From Hyella patelloides LEGE 07179 (GTDB taxonomy: Bacteria > Cyanobacteriota > Cyanobacteriia > Cyanobacteriales > Xenococcaceae): 37,543 nucleotides of DNA. A model generated the notes under the pieces. It saw nothing but the letters and a program-made list of their open reading frames with translations. It was not told the DNA's origin and searched no databases. The position numbers and the translations under genes are program-made. The stretch spans positions 1 through 37,543 of the forward strand of contig NZ_LR213798.1 in NCBI RefSeq assembly GCF_900659865.1, read 5' to 3'. Positions 22,502-32,737 of this stretch are shown in pieces (the first letter of the stretch is position 1; each line of letters opens with the position of its first letter).

Positions 22502-24319
22502 ATGGGTCAATTTTTAAAACAAACTATCGCCAGTATTATAGGTACAATCGCAGGGTTATTATTACTAATAACGATGGGAGCGACTGGTTTTGTTATGTTG
22601 CTGGTTGCTGCTACGGCTAATACTTCTCTTGAATCTACAGTCAAGAATAAATCAATTTTAGTGCTAGATTTATCTACTCCGATTCGCGATTCTTCTCCAC
22701 CAGTAGATATTAGAAAAGTCGTTGCGGGAAATGCTGATAGCTCATTGACTTTGAGGGATGTGTTGCAATCTTTAGAAACCGCTAGTAAAGACGATCGCAT
22801 TGTCGGATTGTTCTTAGATGGTCGTAAAGGCGGCGCTAATAGCGGTTACGCAGTGATGGCAGAAGTTCGAGATGCGATCGCCCAATTCCAAGCTACAGGG
22901 AAAAAAATTATTGCTTATGATGTAGGTTGGAGCGAACAAGAATACTATTTAGCTTCTGTGGCTGATGAGGTACTGTTAAACCCAATGGGAATGTTGGAAT
23001 TTAACGGCTTGAGTTCTCAGCAAACCTTCTTTAAAGGTGCTTTAGACAAGTATGGCATAGGAGTCCAAATAGTCCGCGTTGGCGACTACAAATCAGCCGT
23101 TGAACCCTATACTAGAGACAATTTAAGCAAGGAAAATCGTCAACAAACAGCAGATGTTTTGGATGATTTGTGGCAAAAGTTTTTAACTACAGTGGGGGAA
23201 AATCGTCAGCTAGATACCAAAGATTTACAGCAAATTGCTGATAGTCAAGGATTTGTTGAACCAAAAGATGCAGAAAAAATGGGCTTGATTGATGAAATTG
23301 CTTACTTTGATACAGCAAACGCTAAATTGCGGGAGTTAACAGGGGAATCTGGTAAAAAGAAGGAATCTTTTCGCCAAATTAGCCTGAAAGATTACAGTAA
23401 AGACCGCTTGAATTCAGATCGAGATGCTAACCTCAACACTGATGTAACCAATCAAATTGCTGTTGTTTATGCAGAAGGCTCTATTGTAGGGGGAAAAGGG
23501 AATGTCGAGCAAATAGGAAGCGATCGCTTTTCTCAAGAGTTTCGTGAGTTACGAGAAGACAATAATGTCAAAGCTATTGTGCTGCGGGTTAATAGTCCAG
23601 GGGGAAGTGCTACCGCATCTGAGGTGATTCTGCGGGAAGTTTTATTAACTAAAAAAGAAAAGCCTGTAATTGTCTCGATGGGTAATATAGCTGCTTCTGG
23701 AGGCTATTGGATATCTGCTGGTGCTGATTATATTTTTGCGGAAGAAAATACGATTACAGGTTCGATTGGGGTCTTTGGCTTGTTACCCAATATTCAAGAA
23801 ATTGGTAATAATAATGGTATTACTTGGGATGTCGTGCAAACAGGCAAATTGGCGGATATTGGCTCTACTGTACGACCTAAAACTGATGCTGAGTTAGCTA
23901 TTTTTCAAAAATCGGTCAAACAAACCTATAATTTGTTTCTGAAAAAAGTAGCTCGCTATCGTAACTTACCCAAAGAAGAAGTAAATCGAATTGCTCAAGG
24001 TAAAATTTGGTCGGGAAAAGAAGCTTCCAAAATTGGTTTAGTAGATCGAATTGGTGGCTTAGAAGCAGCGATCGCTTATGCAGCAGAAAAAGCAGAATTA
24101 GGCAAAAACTGGAATGTTCAAGAATATCCAAAAAATCGCAGTTGGGAAACAGAAATTGTCGATCGCCTTTTACAAGTAGAAGCCATTCAAAAAATCGATC
24201 AAAGCGATCCTTTTACAGAAGAATTACATAAAATAAAAGAGGATTTTCAGATTTTGCAATCCTTTAACGATCCGCGTAATATTTATGCTCATTCATCTTT
24301 TGATGTAGATATTAATTAG
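22502..24319 (+). CDS. sppA: Signal peptide peptidase SppA, 67 kDa type (protease IV)
   Basis: A membrane-bound serine protease that clears cleaved signal peptides. In cyanobacteria SppA has also been linked to light acclimation. The 605 residues start with a membrane segment (about 10-38), followed by two tandem peptidase S49 domains. The catalytic lysine is Lys197 in VGDYKSAVEPYTR, and the serine is Ser399 in GNIAASGGYW. These match the Lys209/Ser409 dyad of the long E. coli form. SPGGSATASE lies near residue 365 and GSIGVFG near 420. The start is ATG 22502 and the length is usual. No operon partner is seen: the next gene is on the other strand. Confidence 0.95.
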   Translation: MGQFLKQTIASIIGTIAGLLLLITMGATGFVMLLVAATANTSLESTVKNKSILVLDLSTPIRDSSPPVDIRKVVAGNADSSLTLRDVLQSLETASKDDRIVGLFLDGRKGGANSGYAVMAEVRDAIAQFQATGKKIIAYDVGWSEQEYYLASVADEVLLNPMGMLEFNGLSSQQTFFKGALDKYGIGVQIVRVGDYKSAVEPYTRDNLSKENRQQTADVLDDLWQKFLTTVGENRQLDTKDLQQIADSQGFVEPKDAEKMGLIDEIAYFDTANAKLRELTGESGKKKESFRQISLKDYSKDRLNSDRDANLNTDVTNQIAVVYAEGSIVGGKGNVEQIGSDRFSQEFRELREDNNVKAIVLRVNSPGGSATASEVILREVLLTKKEKPVIVSMGNIAASGGYWISAGADYIFAEENTITGSIGVFGLLPNIQEIGNNNGITWDVVQTGKLADIGSTVRPKTDAELAIFQKSVKQTYNLFLKKVARYRNLPKEEVNRIAQGKIWSGKEASKIGLVDRIGGLEAAIAYAAEKAELGKNWNVQEYPKNRSWETEIVDRLLQVEAIQKIDQSDPFTEELHKIKEDFQILQSFNDPRNIYAHSSFDVDIN

Positions 24320-24398
24320 TTTATAAGCAAGAATAAAAAAAGAAAAAGAAAAAGAAAGAAGCAAAACTTAGATTACGAGTATCGGAAAAATTCTTTCC

Positions 24399-24809
24399 TT
24401 ATCTCTCATCCTTTTGAGGACGAAGGACGGTTAGTTGATAAATTCTATCTAATAGTAACCAACCTAAAAAAGAGCCAAGGGCATAATGGGGAAAATCCCA
24501 CCACACAAAGGCAGAGCCTAATAATAACTTCCAGATTATTGTCTCACGAAGGGTAACTGGTACGCGGTCAAAAAACAATTGTGAAACTTCAATTATGCTG
24601 GTAACTATAAATACCCAAATAGGAATAGTTACTACGGCTTTTTTGCTGGGAAAAAACCAAAAGAAAACCAAGCACCAAAGGATTTCGTATAAAATATCCC
24701 CTGAATAGTCATTTACCCAACTTTGTCCAATTCCCGTATAAGCTTTAGACAATAAACCCAAAGGAACAATTACTAGCAAGAGGATAAATATAATAAAGTG
24801 GCGATTCAA
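24399..24809 (-). CDS. DUF2809-like small membrane protein
   Basis: A 136-residue protein with four hydrophobic segments and the DUF2809-style pattern. It begins LLLVIVPLGLLSKAY, then WVNDYSGDILYEILWCLVFF, IEVSQLF, and near the end GSAFVWWDFPHYALGSFLG. The function of the family is not known. It faces sppA and converges with it over 79 bp. That gap contains an A/G-rich run near 24338 but no clear terminator hairpin. Confidence 0.75.
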   Translation of the reverse strand: MNRHFIIFILLLVIVPLGLLSKAYTGIGQSWVNDYSGDILYEILWCLVFFWFFPSKKAVVTIPIWVFIVTSIIEVSQLFFDRVPVTLRETIIWKLLLGSAFVWWDFPHYALGSFLGWLLLDRIYQLTVLRPQKDER

Positions 24810-25004
24810 AATAATAGGTAATTAATAAACTCTCGTCTCAAATTAGCATACAAAATAATATTTACTTCTCAAAAAAACTCGGATGTTAAGCTTATATAAT
24901 CAGGCTAAATCAAGTGTTTCCCTGTCACTCAACCCTAAATTACACTGATACTGTTCGATCAAACCTGATATAACAAGAGTAACTTAGAGCTATTTTGGTA
25001 AACA

Positions 25005-26321
25005 ATGGGTTACAAAAATTCTTCTCCGTTTTCCCTAAATTATTTCAGCAGGTATTTAGTTGGAGTAGTTTTACTGTGGAAACAAGTAGACTGGTTGCTG
25101 CTGCTATTAGCGTTTGGTTTAACTGTTTTTGGTGGATTGACTATCTATAGTATTGAGTTAGCAGAAGGCTTAAACCGTAGTTATCAGCATCTTTCTATTG
25201 GAGGTATTGGGCTAATAATAGCGATCGCTATTGCTCGTTATAATTATCGTTATTTATTGCAATGGCATTGGTTAGTATACCTTTTAACAAACATCTCTCT
25301 CATTGCAGTTATGATAGCGGGGGTAAGTGCTAAAGGGGCGCAACGTTGGATTACAGTAGGAGGCTTTAATGTTCAGCCTTCAGAATTTGCCAAGGTAGGG
25401 GTTGTAGTCACTTTGGCTGCTTTATTACATGATAAAGATACTAAAAATTTAGGGACTATAATTCGGACTTTAGCCATTACGGCAATTCCTTGGGGATTAG
25501 TTTTTTTACAGCCAGATTTAGGGACTTCTTTAGTCTTTGGTTTCATTGTCTTGATGATGCTTTATTGGTCAAATACTAATCCTGTATGGCTATTATTTCT
25601 AGTTTCTCCTCTAGTTTCGGCAATTCTTTACAATTTATCTTTTCCTAGTTGGTTTATCTGGACATTAGTAGTCACGGGAATCGCTTGGTTAAGCCTTCCT
25701 GTGAAGATAGTTTCTGCTTTAAGTGCGATCGCTATAAATTGTGGTGCAGTAGAGCTAGGCAACTTATTTTGGAGCTTATTAAAGGATTATCAAAAAGATC
25801 GTCTAATTTTATTTTTAGAACCTGAAAAAGACCCCCTAGGGGGCGGATATCATCTTATACAGTCTCGGATTGCTATTGGTTCGGGGGGAATGTGGGGAAC
25901 TGGTTTATATGAGGGTACACAAACTCAACTTAATTTTATTCCCGAACAACATACAGACTTTATTTTTTCCGCAGTAGGAGAAGAATGGGGATTTGTAGGT
26001 TGTTTAGTATTACTAGCGGTTTTTTGGTTAATCTGTTGGCGATTAATTTGGGTTGCAACTAAAGCAACAGATAATTTTGGTTCTTTGTTAGCTATTGGCG
26101 TTTTGGGTATTATTTCTTTTCAAGTAATAGTTAATCTCAGTATGACTATCGGACTTGCACCAATTACAGGTATTCCTTTACCATTTATGAGTTATGGTCG
26201 TTCTTCTTTATTAAGTAGTTTTATTGGTATTGGTTTGGTGGAGTCTGTAGCTAACCATCGAGAAGTCAAAAGAACCCTTTTTGGAAGGATAAACTCAGGA
26301 ATTAGGAGTCGTGATGAGTAA
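25005..26321 (+). CDS. rodA: Rod-shape protein RodA (SEDS peptidoglycan glycosyltransferase)
   Basis: A polytopic inner-membrane enzyme of the SEDS family that polymerises lipid II during cell elongation with a partner class B PBP. The 438 residues have about ten membrane segments. Key motifs are VDWLLLLLAFGLTVFGGLTI near the start and SAKGAQRWITVGGFNVQPSE. LQPDLGTSLVFG (about 168-179) contains the conserved aspartate. EQHTDFIFSAVGEEWGF comes later, and GIPLPFMSYGRSSLLS lies near the end. RodA rather than FtsW is favoured by the N-terminus and the absence of division-gene neighbours. The PBP2 partner is not in the window. An outer-envelope lipoprotein pair follows. Confidence 0.92.
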   Translation: MGYKNSSPFSLNYFSRYLVGVVLLWKQVDWLLLLLAFGLTVFGGLTIYSIELAEGLNRSYQHLSIGGIGLIIAIAIARYNYRYLLQWHWLVYLLTNISLIAVMIAGVSAKGAQRWITVGGFNVQPSEFAKVGVVVTLAALLHDKDTKNLGTIIRTLAITAIPWGLVFLQPDLGTSLVFGFIVLMMLYWSNTNPVWLLFLVSPLVSAILYNLSFPSWFIWTLVVTGIAWLSLPVKIVSALSAIAINCGAVELGNLFWSLLKDYQKDRLILFLEPEKDPLGGGYHLIQSRIAIGSGGMWGTGLYEGTQTQLNFIPEQHTDFIFSAVGEEWGFVGCLVLLAVFWLICWRLIWVATKATDNFGSLLAIGVLGIISFQVIVNLSMTIGLAPITGIPLPFMSYGRSSLLSSFIGIGLVESVANHREVKRTLFGRINSGIRSRDE

Positions 26322-26483
26322 TAAAGTTGGAACTCTTTAGTGTTTTTCTTTTATTGCGCATTCGCATATAAAACGGTCTTGTTATACTAATTAAAGTAAC
26401 TCTAGAGTATTTTTAGGTAGAAGTATTTTATACTAACAGGTGATGCATGGATAATCATACTGCCATTATAAAAGCTCCTGAAA

Positions 26484-28748
26484 ATGTCATTTACAAAATT
26501 AGTTTCATGGCGATCTCAATTGATGAAAGGGGCTAAGCGATCGCTATTAATCATAACTTTAACAGTCCCTCTTTTGGCTGCTTGTAAAGCTTCCACTACA
26601 CCGAAAGCAATAGAGCAGTTAGACACTCAACCTCAAGCTAATCATCTCAAAGGAAAAGCAAGTGTTTATATTCAAGGGATAGAAACCGAAGGGGATTTAA
26701 TCGTTTTAGATTTTGTAGCTATTAATGCTTATGAGCGAAAAATTAAAATTGGAGATCGAAATAATCCTTTAGTTTTAATCGATAGCGATGGAAATGAATA
26801 TACCACTATTGAAGAAGAGCTTAATTTACAACCGTATACCAGTAATAATTTCCGAATTGCTTTTTCTGGTTCAGAAAAGCCAAAAAATCGCAATTTAACT
26901 TTAAAAATTAATTCTCGACGGGACAATATTACATCTCCAAAAATAACGGTGGATAACATTCCTTTAAAGCGAGGTAAACGAGTTGAGTTTGCAACTTATC
27001 AACCACGTCAAATTAAGGTTGCCAATACAGTTGTTCATCATCCTAATGGCTCAAATTTTACGGTTCAAGAAATTAGATTTTACAAGCAACAAATAGAAGT
27101 TGATTTTGAAGCTGTTAATGGTTTTAAGGAAACAGTTGATTTAGCGGGTTTTAGTAATGATGTACCTTATTTAGAAGACGAACAAGGTCATAAATACAGT
27201 TTTGTTCCCAACTTAAATAGTCAATTTACAATTCCTGCTCGACAAACCGTTAGCGGTACTTTACAGTTTGCTGGTCGAGTGCCTGAATCAGTTCAACAAC
27301 TTAGTCTTTACTTTAATTATCAGCAAGGTAGTGATTATGAACGAACTAATAGACCCAGAATAATCGTTGCTAATTTACCTGGTACGGGTTCAGAAACCAC
27401 CACTGCAATTAATCAAACTGATAGTGAAACATTAGCAGTTAGCGATTCAAACACCGCATTTGTTCCCATTGAAAAAAGTCTGAATCTTCAAGTTAATCAT
27501 CCCGATGGTTCGGTAATGAGGATAACTAAAATTGCGGTAACAGATAATTATATTGAAACTGATTTATCGATCGTTAATGGTTATCGTAATGCGGTAACTT
27601 TAAATAGCCATAGCAGTCGGGCGATGGTATTGCGAGATAATCTTGGGAATACATACAAGTTAGCTCCACCACCACAAAATCCTCAACTGAGTATTGAAGC
27701 GGAAGAAGCTCTCCAAGGAAAGTTCCGTTTTCTGGGAAGGATTGCTCCTAATGCAAAAACCTTAACCCTTGTTGTTAATGAAGGAAATGAAAGCAGAACT
27801 AATACTACTCAGCCTTATATGGCGATCGCAAATATTTCGTTAACTGATACAGAAGCCGAAAATATTGCTACTTTACCTACTAATCAGACTCTCGATTTAC
27901 AGGTTAATCATGCCCATGGCTCGGTAATCAGGCTCAAAGAAATCTCTTTTCAAAATGATAGTATCATTACCAATTTAGGGATCGTTAACGGTCATCGATC
28001 GGCAATTCGTCTCAATGTTAGTAGAGATTTACGCCTACGGGATAATTTGGGTAATATCTACAATTTGGCAACTTTACCACAAAACCCCGAAGTCAAGATA
28101 TCCCCAGGAGAAACACTCAATGGTCAATTTGTTTTTCTCGGTCGCATTTCACCTCAAGCGAGATACCTAACCTTAGTGACCAACGATAAATACGGTTCAG
28201 AACAAACTACTTCCACTCAACCGAAAATTGCGATCGCTAATATTCCTGTAACCAGAGAGCAACCCAGTGAAATTTTAGAAACAAATCCCGATCCCAGCAA
28301 GACAGTAGAGGTTACAGAAACAAGCGAACCTACTGCAACAGCTAGTAACAAAGCTGATTCTATTCCTTCTAGTCAGAATGTTGAGCAACAGTTTAATCAT
28401 CCTAATGGTTCAGTATTGCAGCTTAAGGAAGTAACTTTTCAAGATGACAGTATTGTTGCTGATATTAGCGTCACCAATGGTCATGAAAGAGAAATTATCT
28501 TAAATCAAAGCAGAGGTTTTCTACTCAGAGACAATCTCGGTAATGTTGATTATTTGGCGACTATTCCCCAGAATCCTACGGTCAAAATTCCCCCAGGTCA
28601 AACAATCAACGGGAAGTTTGTCTTTCTCGGTCGTATTTCACCCCAAGCGAGTTCTTTGACCTTAGTCACCAATAATAAGCACGGAAGCGATCGCGATTAT
28701 ACCACTCAACCTAAAATGACCCTTGCTAATATACCTGTTAATCAATAA
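26484..28748 (+). CDS. Repetitive lipoprotein with about five beta-sandwich-like repeats
   Basis: The 754-residue precursor has a lipoprotein signal: a hydrophobic stretch LLIITLTVPLLAAC with the lipobox LAAC (Cys at about residue 34). Five repeats of about 110-125 residues follow. Their shared core is H(P/A)(N/D/H)GS, then a strand like IRLKEISFQ, then NGxxxxIxLN, LRDNLGNxYxLA, NP, and GKFxFLGRI. They begin near residues 55, 185, 330, 470 and 635. The repeats resemble immunoglobulin-like or DUF4352-type domains, but no family is claimed. A second start at ATG 26523 (MKGAKRSLLI) would shorten the leader to a more usual length. An OmpA-type lipoprotein follows 8 bp later, so the two are probably co-transcribed and both face the periplasm or outer membrane. 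Confidence 0.75.
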   Translation: MSFTKLVSWRSQLMKGAKRSLLIITLTVPLLAACKASTTPKAIEQLDTQPQANHLKGKASVYIQGIETEGDLIVLDFVAINAYERKIKIGDRNNPLVLIDSDGNEYTTIEEELNLQPYTSNNFRIAFSGSEKPKNRNLTLKINSRRDNITSPKITVDNIPLKRGKRVEFATYQPRQIKVANTVVHHPNGSNFTVQEIRFYKQQIEVDFEAVNGFKETVDLAGFSNDVPYLEDEQGHKYSFVPNLNSQFTIPARQTVSGTLQFAGRVPESVQQLSLYFNYQQGSDYERTNRPRIIVANLPGTGSETTTAINQTDSETLAVSDSNTAFVPIEKSLNLQVNHPDGSVMRITKIAVTDNYIETDLSIVNGYRNAVTLNSHSSRAMVLRDNLGNTYKLAPPPQNPQLSIEAEEALQGKFRFLGRIAPNAKTLTLVVNEGNESRTNTTQPYMAIANISLTDTEAENIATLPTNQTLDLQVNHAHGSVIRLKEISFQNDSIITNLGIVNGHRSAIRLNVSRDLRLRDNLGNIYNLATLPQNPEVKISPGETLNGQFVFLGRISPQARYLTLVTNDKYGSEQTTSTQPKIAIANIPVTREQPSEILETNPDPSKTVEVTETSEPTATASNKADSIPSSQNVEQQFNHPNGSVLQLKEVTFQDDSIVADISVTNGHEREIILNQSRGFLLRDNLGNVDYLATIPQNPTVKIPPGQTINGKFVFLGRISPQASSLTLVTNNKHGSDRDYTTQPKMTLANIPVNQ

Positions 28749-28756
28749 TTATCAAG

Positions 28757-29473
28757 ATGAAAATCTCAAGAGCAATTTTCAGCAGCTTATTTGCTTCTGT
28801 ACTACTATTAAGTTGCCAACAAAAGCAAGCAGAGGTTTCCGAAACCGACACCACCGAAACTGAACAACTGCAACAGCAAGAAGATTTATATATAGAAACT
28901 ACTTCTACTAGCTTAAAGCCTTCTCAAATAGAATTGGGTCAAATTATTCAATCGGAAATAGATAGCAATTCTACTGATGTAGGAAATAGTACCCAAGCAG
29001 GAACAACATCCCAAGCAGAAAGCCAACAAGTAGCTGTTTCTCAAGCGCAAATACAACAAATCATTTCCGATCTTGATGCTCAACAAACCAATGAAGGATT
29101 ACAAATTAACCTCCCAGAAAGTATTTTATTCGATTTTGATAAATACGATTTAAGAGCAGATGCTCAACCTACTTTAGAAAAGGTTAGCCAATTGATTAAT
29201 TATTATCAAGACGCTCCAGTTAATATCGCTGGTCATACAGATAGCAAAGGTAGCGATTCTTACAATCAGCAACTATCAGAAAAACGTGCTAATGCAGTAA
29301 AAAATGCTTTAACATCTCAATTTAGCATTGATAGTAGCCGTTTAAAGGCTCAGGGTTTTGGCGAAAGCAAACCAATAACTACTAATACTAAGTCCGATGG
29401 TTCAGACGATCCAGCAGGAAGACAGAAAAATCGTCGCGTTGAAGTAGTTGTTAAGAATAAACCTATTTATTAA
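28757..29473 (+). CDS. OmpA-family lipoprotein (peptidoglycan-binding C-terminus)
   Basis: The 238 residues open with a lipoprotein signal (LFASVLLLSC, Cys at about 21), then a Gln/Ser/Thr-rich linker of about 90 residues. The C-terminal OmpA domain runs from about 120 to 236: ILFDFDKYDLRADAQPTLEK, then NIAGHTDSKGSDSYNQQLSE, RANAVKNAL, and the end NRRVEVVVKN. The domain holds the aspartate and arginine that bind diaminopimelate of peptidoglycan in this family. So it probably tethers the outer membrane to the wall. It follows the repetitive lipoprotein by 8 bp. It converges with a glycosyltransferase gene. Confidence 0.9.
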   Translation: MKISRAIFSSLFASVLLLSCQQKQAEVSETDTTETEQLQQQEDLYIETTSTSLKPSQIELGQIIQSEIDSNSTDVGNSTQAGTTSQAESQQVAVSQAQIQQIISDLDAQQTNEGLQINLPESILFDFDKYDLRADAQPTLEKVSQLINYYQDAPVNIAGHTDSKGSDSYNQQLSEKRANAVKNALTSQFSIDSSRLKAQGFGESKPITTNTKSDGSDDPAGRQKNRRVEVVVKNKPIY

Positions 29474-29507
29474 AAAACTTTACTCTGTTAAAGTTAGTTT
29501 CAAACAA

Positions 29508-30545
29508 TTAAGATGTTGCTGAAGATTTTAACGATGTTTTTTCTTGTCCCAAAAGGCGAGCCTTCCAATGTACTACAGTGCCTAACACAAAAGCCAAACC
29601 CCCATAAAGGTAATAGAGCCAGTGTAGAGGAATTACTTTCAGAGCAAAGATAAAACCACGTTTGCCATCAAAGAAACGATAAACATCCCAGTTTAGATAA
29701 AGTAACAATCCTGACAGTATCAAACCAGGAATAATCGCCAGCAAACTAAACATACTGCCAAACAAACAAAGAACTAAACTATAAGCAGCAACAACACTCA
29801 ATCGACTACTGTTATCTAAATTGAGATCGTTAATCACTTTCGATTGATCGCTGAGTAAAAGCTTTGTCCAGGGAATACCGCGATCGAAAATATCAGTTTT
29901 AAGCAAACCCAATAATTCCCAGGCTTTGTGATGTTTTACTTGTAAATCTTTGGCTAAATAAATTTTGTATCCAGCTTTTTTGAGGCGATAACCCAAGTCA
30001 ATATCTTCAATGCTGGGGCGAGGATAATTCTCCACATCAAAACCTCCTAGATCGAGAAATACAGTACGTTTGACTACGCCAAAACCCGCCCAAAATGTGG
30101 AAGCATCTTCATTACCTTGTTGGTGAACATAGTGATGCATTAAATTTTTATACTGAGCAACAAAATTAACTGCTTGTGGTTCATCATCATAAGAGCCGAA
30201 TAGAGCATCTATTTCAGGTTGAGATTGGAGAGTTTGTGCCAATTTGGCGATCGCATCTCCTACTACTTCACAATCAGCATCAATAAAGCATAAATATTCT
30301 CCTTTTGCTTCTTTTGCTCCCAGATTACGTGCCGATCCTGGTCCTTCCCTACCAGTAGTTTGTAAGATTGTTGCTCCAAACTTACGTGCGATCTCTGCCG
30401 AGCGATCGGTAGAGCCATCATCTACTACAATAAATTCCCAATCGGCAAATTCTGTCTGCGCTATTGCTAGCAAACAGCACATAAATGCATAACCACCGTT
30501 GTATACAGGAGTAATTACTGAAATTAAAGGGGATTTACTCATCAT
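29508..30545 (-). CDS. Glycosyltransferase family 2, membrane-anchored
   Basis: An inverting GT-A enzyme transferring a sugar from a nucleotide donor. The N-terminal domain has SVITPVYNGG (about 8-17), VVDDGSTD (about 40-47) and the DxD region FIDADCEV. IEDIDLGYRLKKAGYKIY lies near residue 182, with the ED of the catalytic-base region. The C-terminal 110 residues contain two to three hydrophobic helices (LVLCLFGSMFSLLAIIPGLI and after), as in membrane-bound GT2 enzymes acting on lipid-linked acceptors. The 345 residues are complete. It lies 71 bp downstream of the membrane protein at 30617 on the same strand. The sugar is not predictable. Confidence 0.9.
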   Translation of the reverse strand: MMSKSPLISVITPVYNGGYAFMCCLLAIAQTEFADWEFIVVDDGSTDRSAEIARKFGATILQTTGREGPGSARNLGAKEAKGEYLCFIDADCEVVGDAIAKLAQTLQSQPEIDALFGSYDDEPQAVNFVAQYKNLMHHYVHQQGNEDASTFWAGFGVVKRTVFLDLGGFDVENYPRPSIEDIDLGYRLKKAGYKIYLAKDLQVKHHKAWELLGLLKTDIFDRGIPWTKLLLSDQSKVINDLNLDNSSRLSVVAAYSLVLCLFGSMFSLLAIIPGLILSGLLLYLNWDVYRFFDGKRGFIFALKVIPLHWLYYLYGGLAFVLGTVVHWKARLLGQEKTSLKSSATS

Positions 30546-30616
30546 AATTTTAGTGATACAAATAAATTTCTAGTTATTGCTTATTTTGATTTAATTGAGA
30601 ACTAAATTAAATGTTT

Positions 30617-32221
30617 TCAATGTGACAATTCGCTAAATACCCATACTGTTGTAATAACTGCCATGATACAAATTAACCCCCAAACTACAAATAATATTGG
30701 TATCAATTGGTACAATGATGAGTTTGGTTTTAACCAAATTTTAAGACGAAACGGTAATATTTCCCAGGTTAGTTTTCGATCGGGAGCAAATCCAGGCGAT
30801 CGCTCTAAGACTTGGGAAATTTGAGTATCAGATTGAGGATTATAATCGATCAAAGTAAAAATATTACTAATACGTTGGGCAATACGCAATGGAGAGCCAA
30901 TACCTAATCTTTGTTGAGTTTGCTCCAAACCAGAAGGCAAAATAGTCGAAGCCAATTGAATAAACAAGGCAAACGCAACTACTATTTTAGCGATCCAACT
31001 AACAATTAATTTTGATAAATTCGTGCTTTTATTTATTTTTGTTGTAGCACCTCTAATAATTAAAGGTATTAAAGGAATCAAAAATAAATGAACAGAAGTT
31101 ACATGATATCTAGCACTCCATTCAGGATGTTCTATCCATTCATCAGTCCATGAATAAATATATAAATGCAGCATGAAATTTAGGATACCAGCTATTAAAT
31201 ACCATTTAATATAAGGAGACAAAAACTTCCAGCAGACAAACAAGAGAATTAAGCAGGGTATGAGCAATGAATCGTAAATAAAAACACTTTTTTCGGGAGA
31301 AAATAAAGGTGCAAGTAATCCTTTTAGCTCGATTTTTGTGAGCAAACTCATAAAAGAAAAACCCTTAGTTTCTCCTTGCACAATAGAATTTGGTTCGAGC
31401 AGCGTATTGGCTCTAGAATAAATTTGTAGATGTAGACCAGTGCTAGTTGCAGTCCAGCTTCCATAACGGTAATAGGTTAAAATCCTCTCCAACACAACAA
31501 AAGGAATAAAACCACCCAGCCATAAAAGTACGGATTTTAAACTTTTAAATATTGATTTTGATTGTTGCTTATTTAACTGCTGATAAGTAATACACCCAAC
31601 TAAAAATACTAAGACACTAACAGCGTGCAAGAGATTGGTAATTCTAATTAAAAATGCAATTCCTAACGCCATCCCGCTTAGCACAGCGAACTGTTTTTTT
31701 TCTTTGAGAATATACAGTAAAGCAGTTTGATAACTAACTAAGACAAAAAGTAGTATTTGATTATTTTGTTGATGAATAGTAGAGTAATATAATACGCTAG
31801 TACCCAATAACCAAACAATACTAGACAATCCAGCGAGTTTTTCTGGATAATCGAAAAGTATCAGCGATCGAAAACAAGCTAGTACAGCAAGTAAATTTAA
31901 CGGTACAAAAATTGCAAAACTAACAAAAGCTTCGGTAAATTGTTGACGCTGGTATTCATTACTTGTAATACTTTTACTTAAGTTTGTGCCTAACCAATCT
32001 CCTGGAAGCATGAGCATTGATTGACCCAAATCATAGGGAATATAATTTTTTCCATTAACATTAATAACTAATTTATCCCCTGTAATTCCTTCTTCTTTAC
32101 CAGACCACCAAGCATGAGCCATTTGCATTCTACGCTCAGTGTCTATATGGGTAATGCTCCCAGGATTAAAAAAAATTAGCCACAATAATGTTACTAAAAT
32201 TACTTTATGCACTACTCGCAT
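30617..32221 (-). CDS. Multipass membrane protein, GT-C-like glycosyltransferase candidate
   Basis: A 534-residue protein with about eleven hydrophobic segments. The first outer loop carries DTERRMQMAHAWWSG (about 27-41), with acidic and basic residues where GT-C enzymes have their catalytic acid. Further on is PYDLGQSMLMLPGDWLG. The pattern is like the product at 6098 and fits enzymes moving sugars from polyprenyl-phosphate donors, but no signature was verified. It precedes the GT2 gene at 29508 on the same strand with a 71-bp gap, and a shared transcript is plausible. On the other side lies a 516-bp gene-free region. Confidence 0.65.
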   Translation of the reverse strand: MRVVHKVILVTLLWLIFFNPGSITHIDTERRMQMAHAWWSGKEEGITGDKLVINVNGKNYIPYDLGQSMLMLPGDWLGTNLSKSITSNEYQRQQFTEAFVSFAIFVPLNLLAVLACFRSLILFDYPEKLAGLSSIVWLLGTSVLYYSTIHQQNNQILLFVLVSYQTALLYILKEKKQFAVLSGMALGIAFLIRITNLLHAVSVLVFLVGCITYQQLNKQQSKSIFKSLKSVLLWLGGFIPFVVLERILTYYRYGSWTATSTGLHLQIYSRANTLLEPNSIVQGETKGFSFMSLLTKIELKGLLAPLFSPEKSVFIYDSLLIPCLILLFVCWKFLSPYIKWYLIAGILNFMLHLYIYSWTDEWIEHPEWSARYHVTSVHLFLIPLIPLIIRGATTKINKSTNLSKLIVSWIAKIVVAFALFIQLASTILPSGLEQTQQRLGIGSPLRIAQRISNIFTLIDYNPQSDTQISQVLERSPGFAPDRKLTWEILPFRLKIWLKPNSSLYQLIPILFVVWGLICIMAVITTVWVFSELSH

Positions 32222-32737
32222 AATTATTTAATTTGGTTTATTGTTTTAACAAAGATAATTGCTTTAAAATTGTCATTAATTTTTTTAGTGTAGACAAATG
32301 CTAAAATTATCAATTTTAATAATTAAGTTAGTAAAAAATATAAAAATAGTTATTATAGAGGAAAAAATAATGTTACCCACAATACTGTTTATTTGCCCAT
32401 GATAGAAATAAATTAGATTGTCAAAACTAAATTGATTAACTAAGTGGTGCTAACTAAAGTCAATGGTTAAAGTAATAAGTCAAAAACACAGACCTGAAGA
32501 AGTCAAGATTCAAAAGGCTTTTGAAAGATAGGGAATTTTTATGTAATTTTGTTTAACCATGTTAGTTTAATTATATGTTTAACATATTATCTGATGTATT
32601 TATAGAGGTTGGTCAGTTTGCAATAAATACTCGACTTTGGTTCTGTCTCGATCTATTGTGGTGTATTATTGTAAAAAATATATGTTACTCAAAAGTAACC
32701 AATGATAATACATGACTGTGCGATACTTACATAATGT
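32222..32737. other. AT-rich intergenic region between divergent membrane-protein genes
   Basis: No supported gene. Both flanking genes start here, so it must hold two promoters. A 22-codon frame at 32463-32531 (MVKVISQKHRPEEVKIQKAF and two more residues) looks slightly protein-like, but it has no ribosome-binding site that convinces and may be a fragment. No strong hairpin was seen. Confidence 0.4.

Noticed and set aside
29474-29507. AACTTTA / TAAAGTT as a bidirectional terminator between the OmpA-type gene and the GT2 gene
   Set aside because: The stem is short and AT-only with no T-run worth the name; not enough to call.
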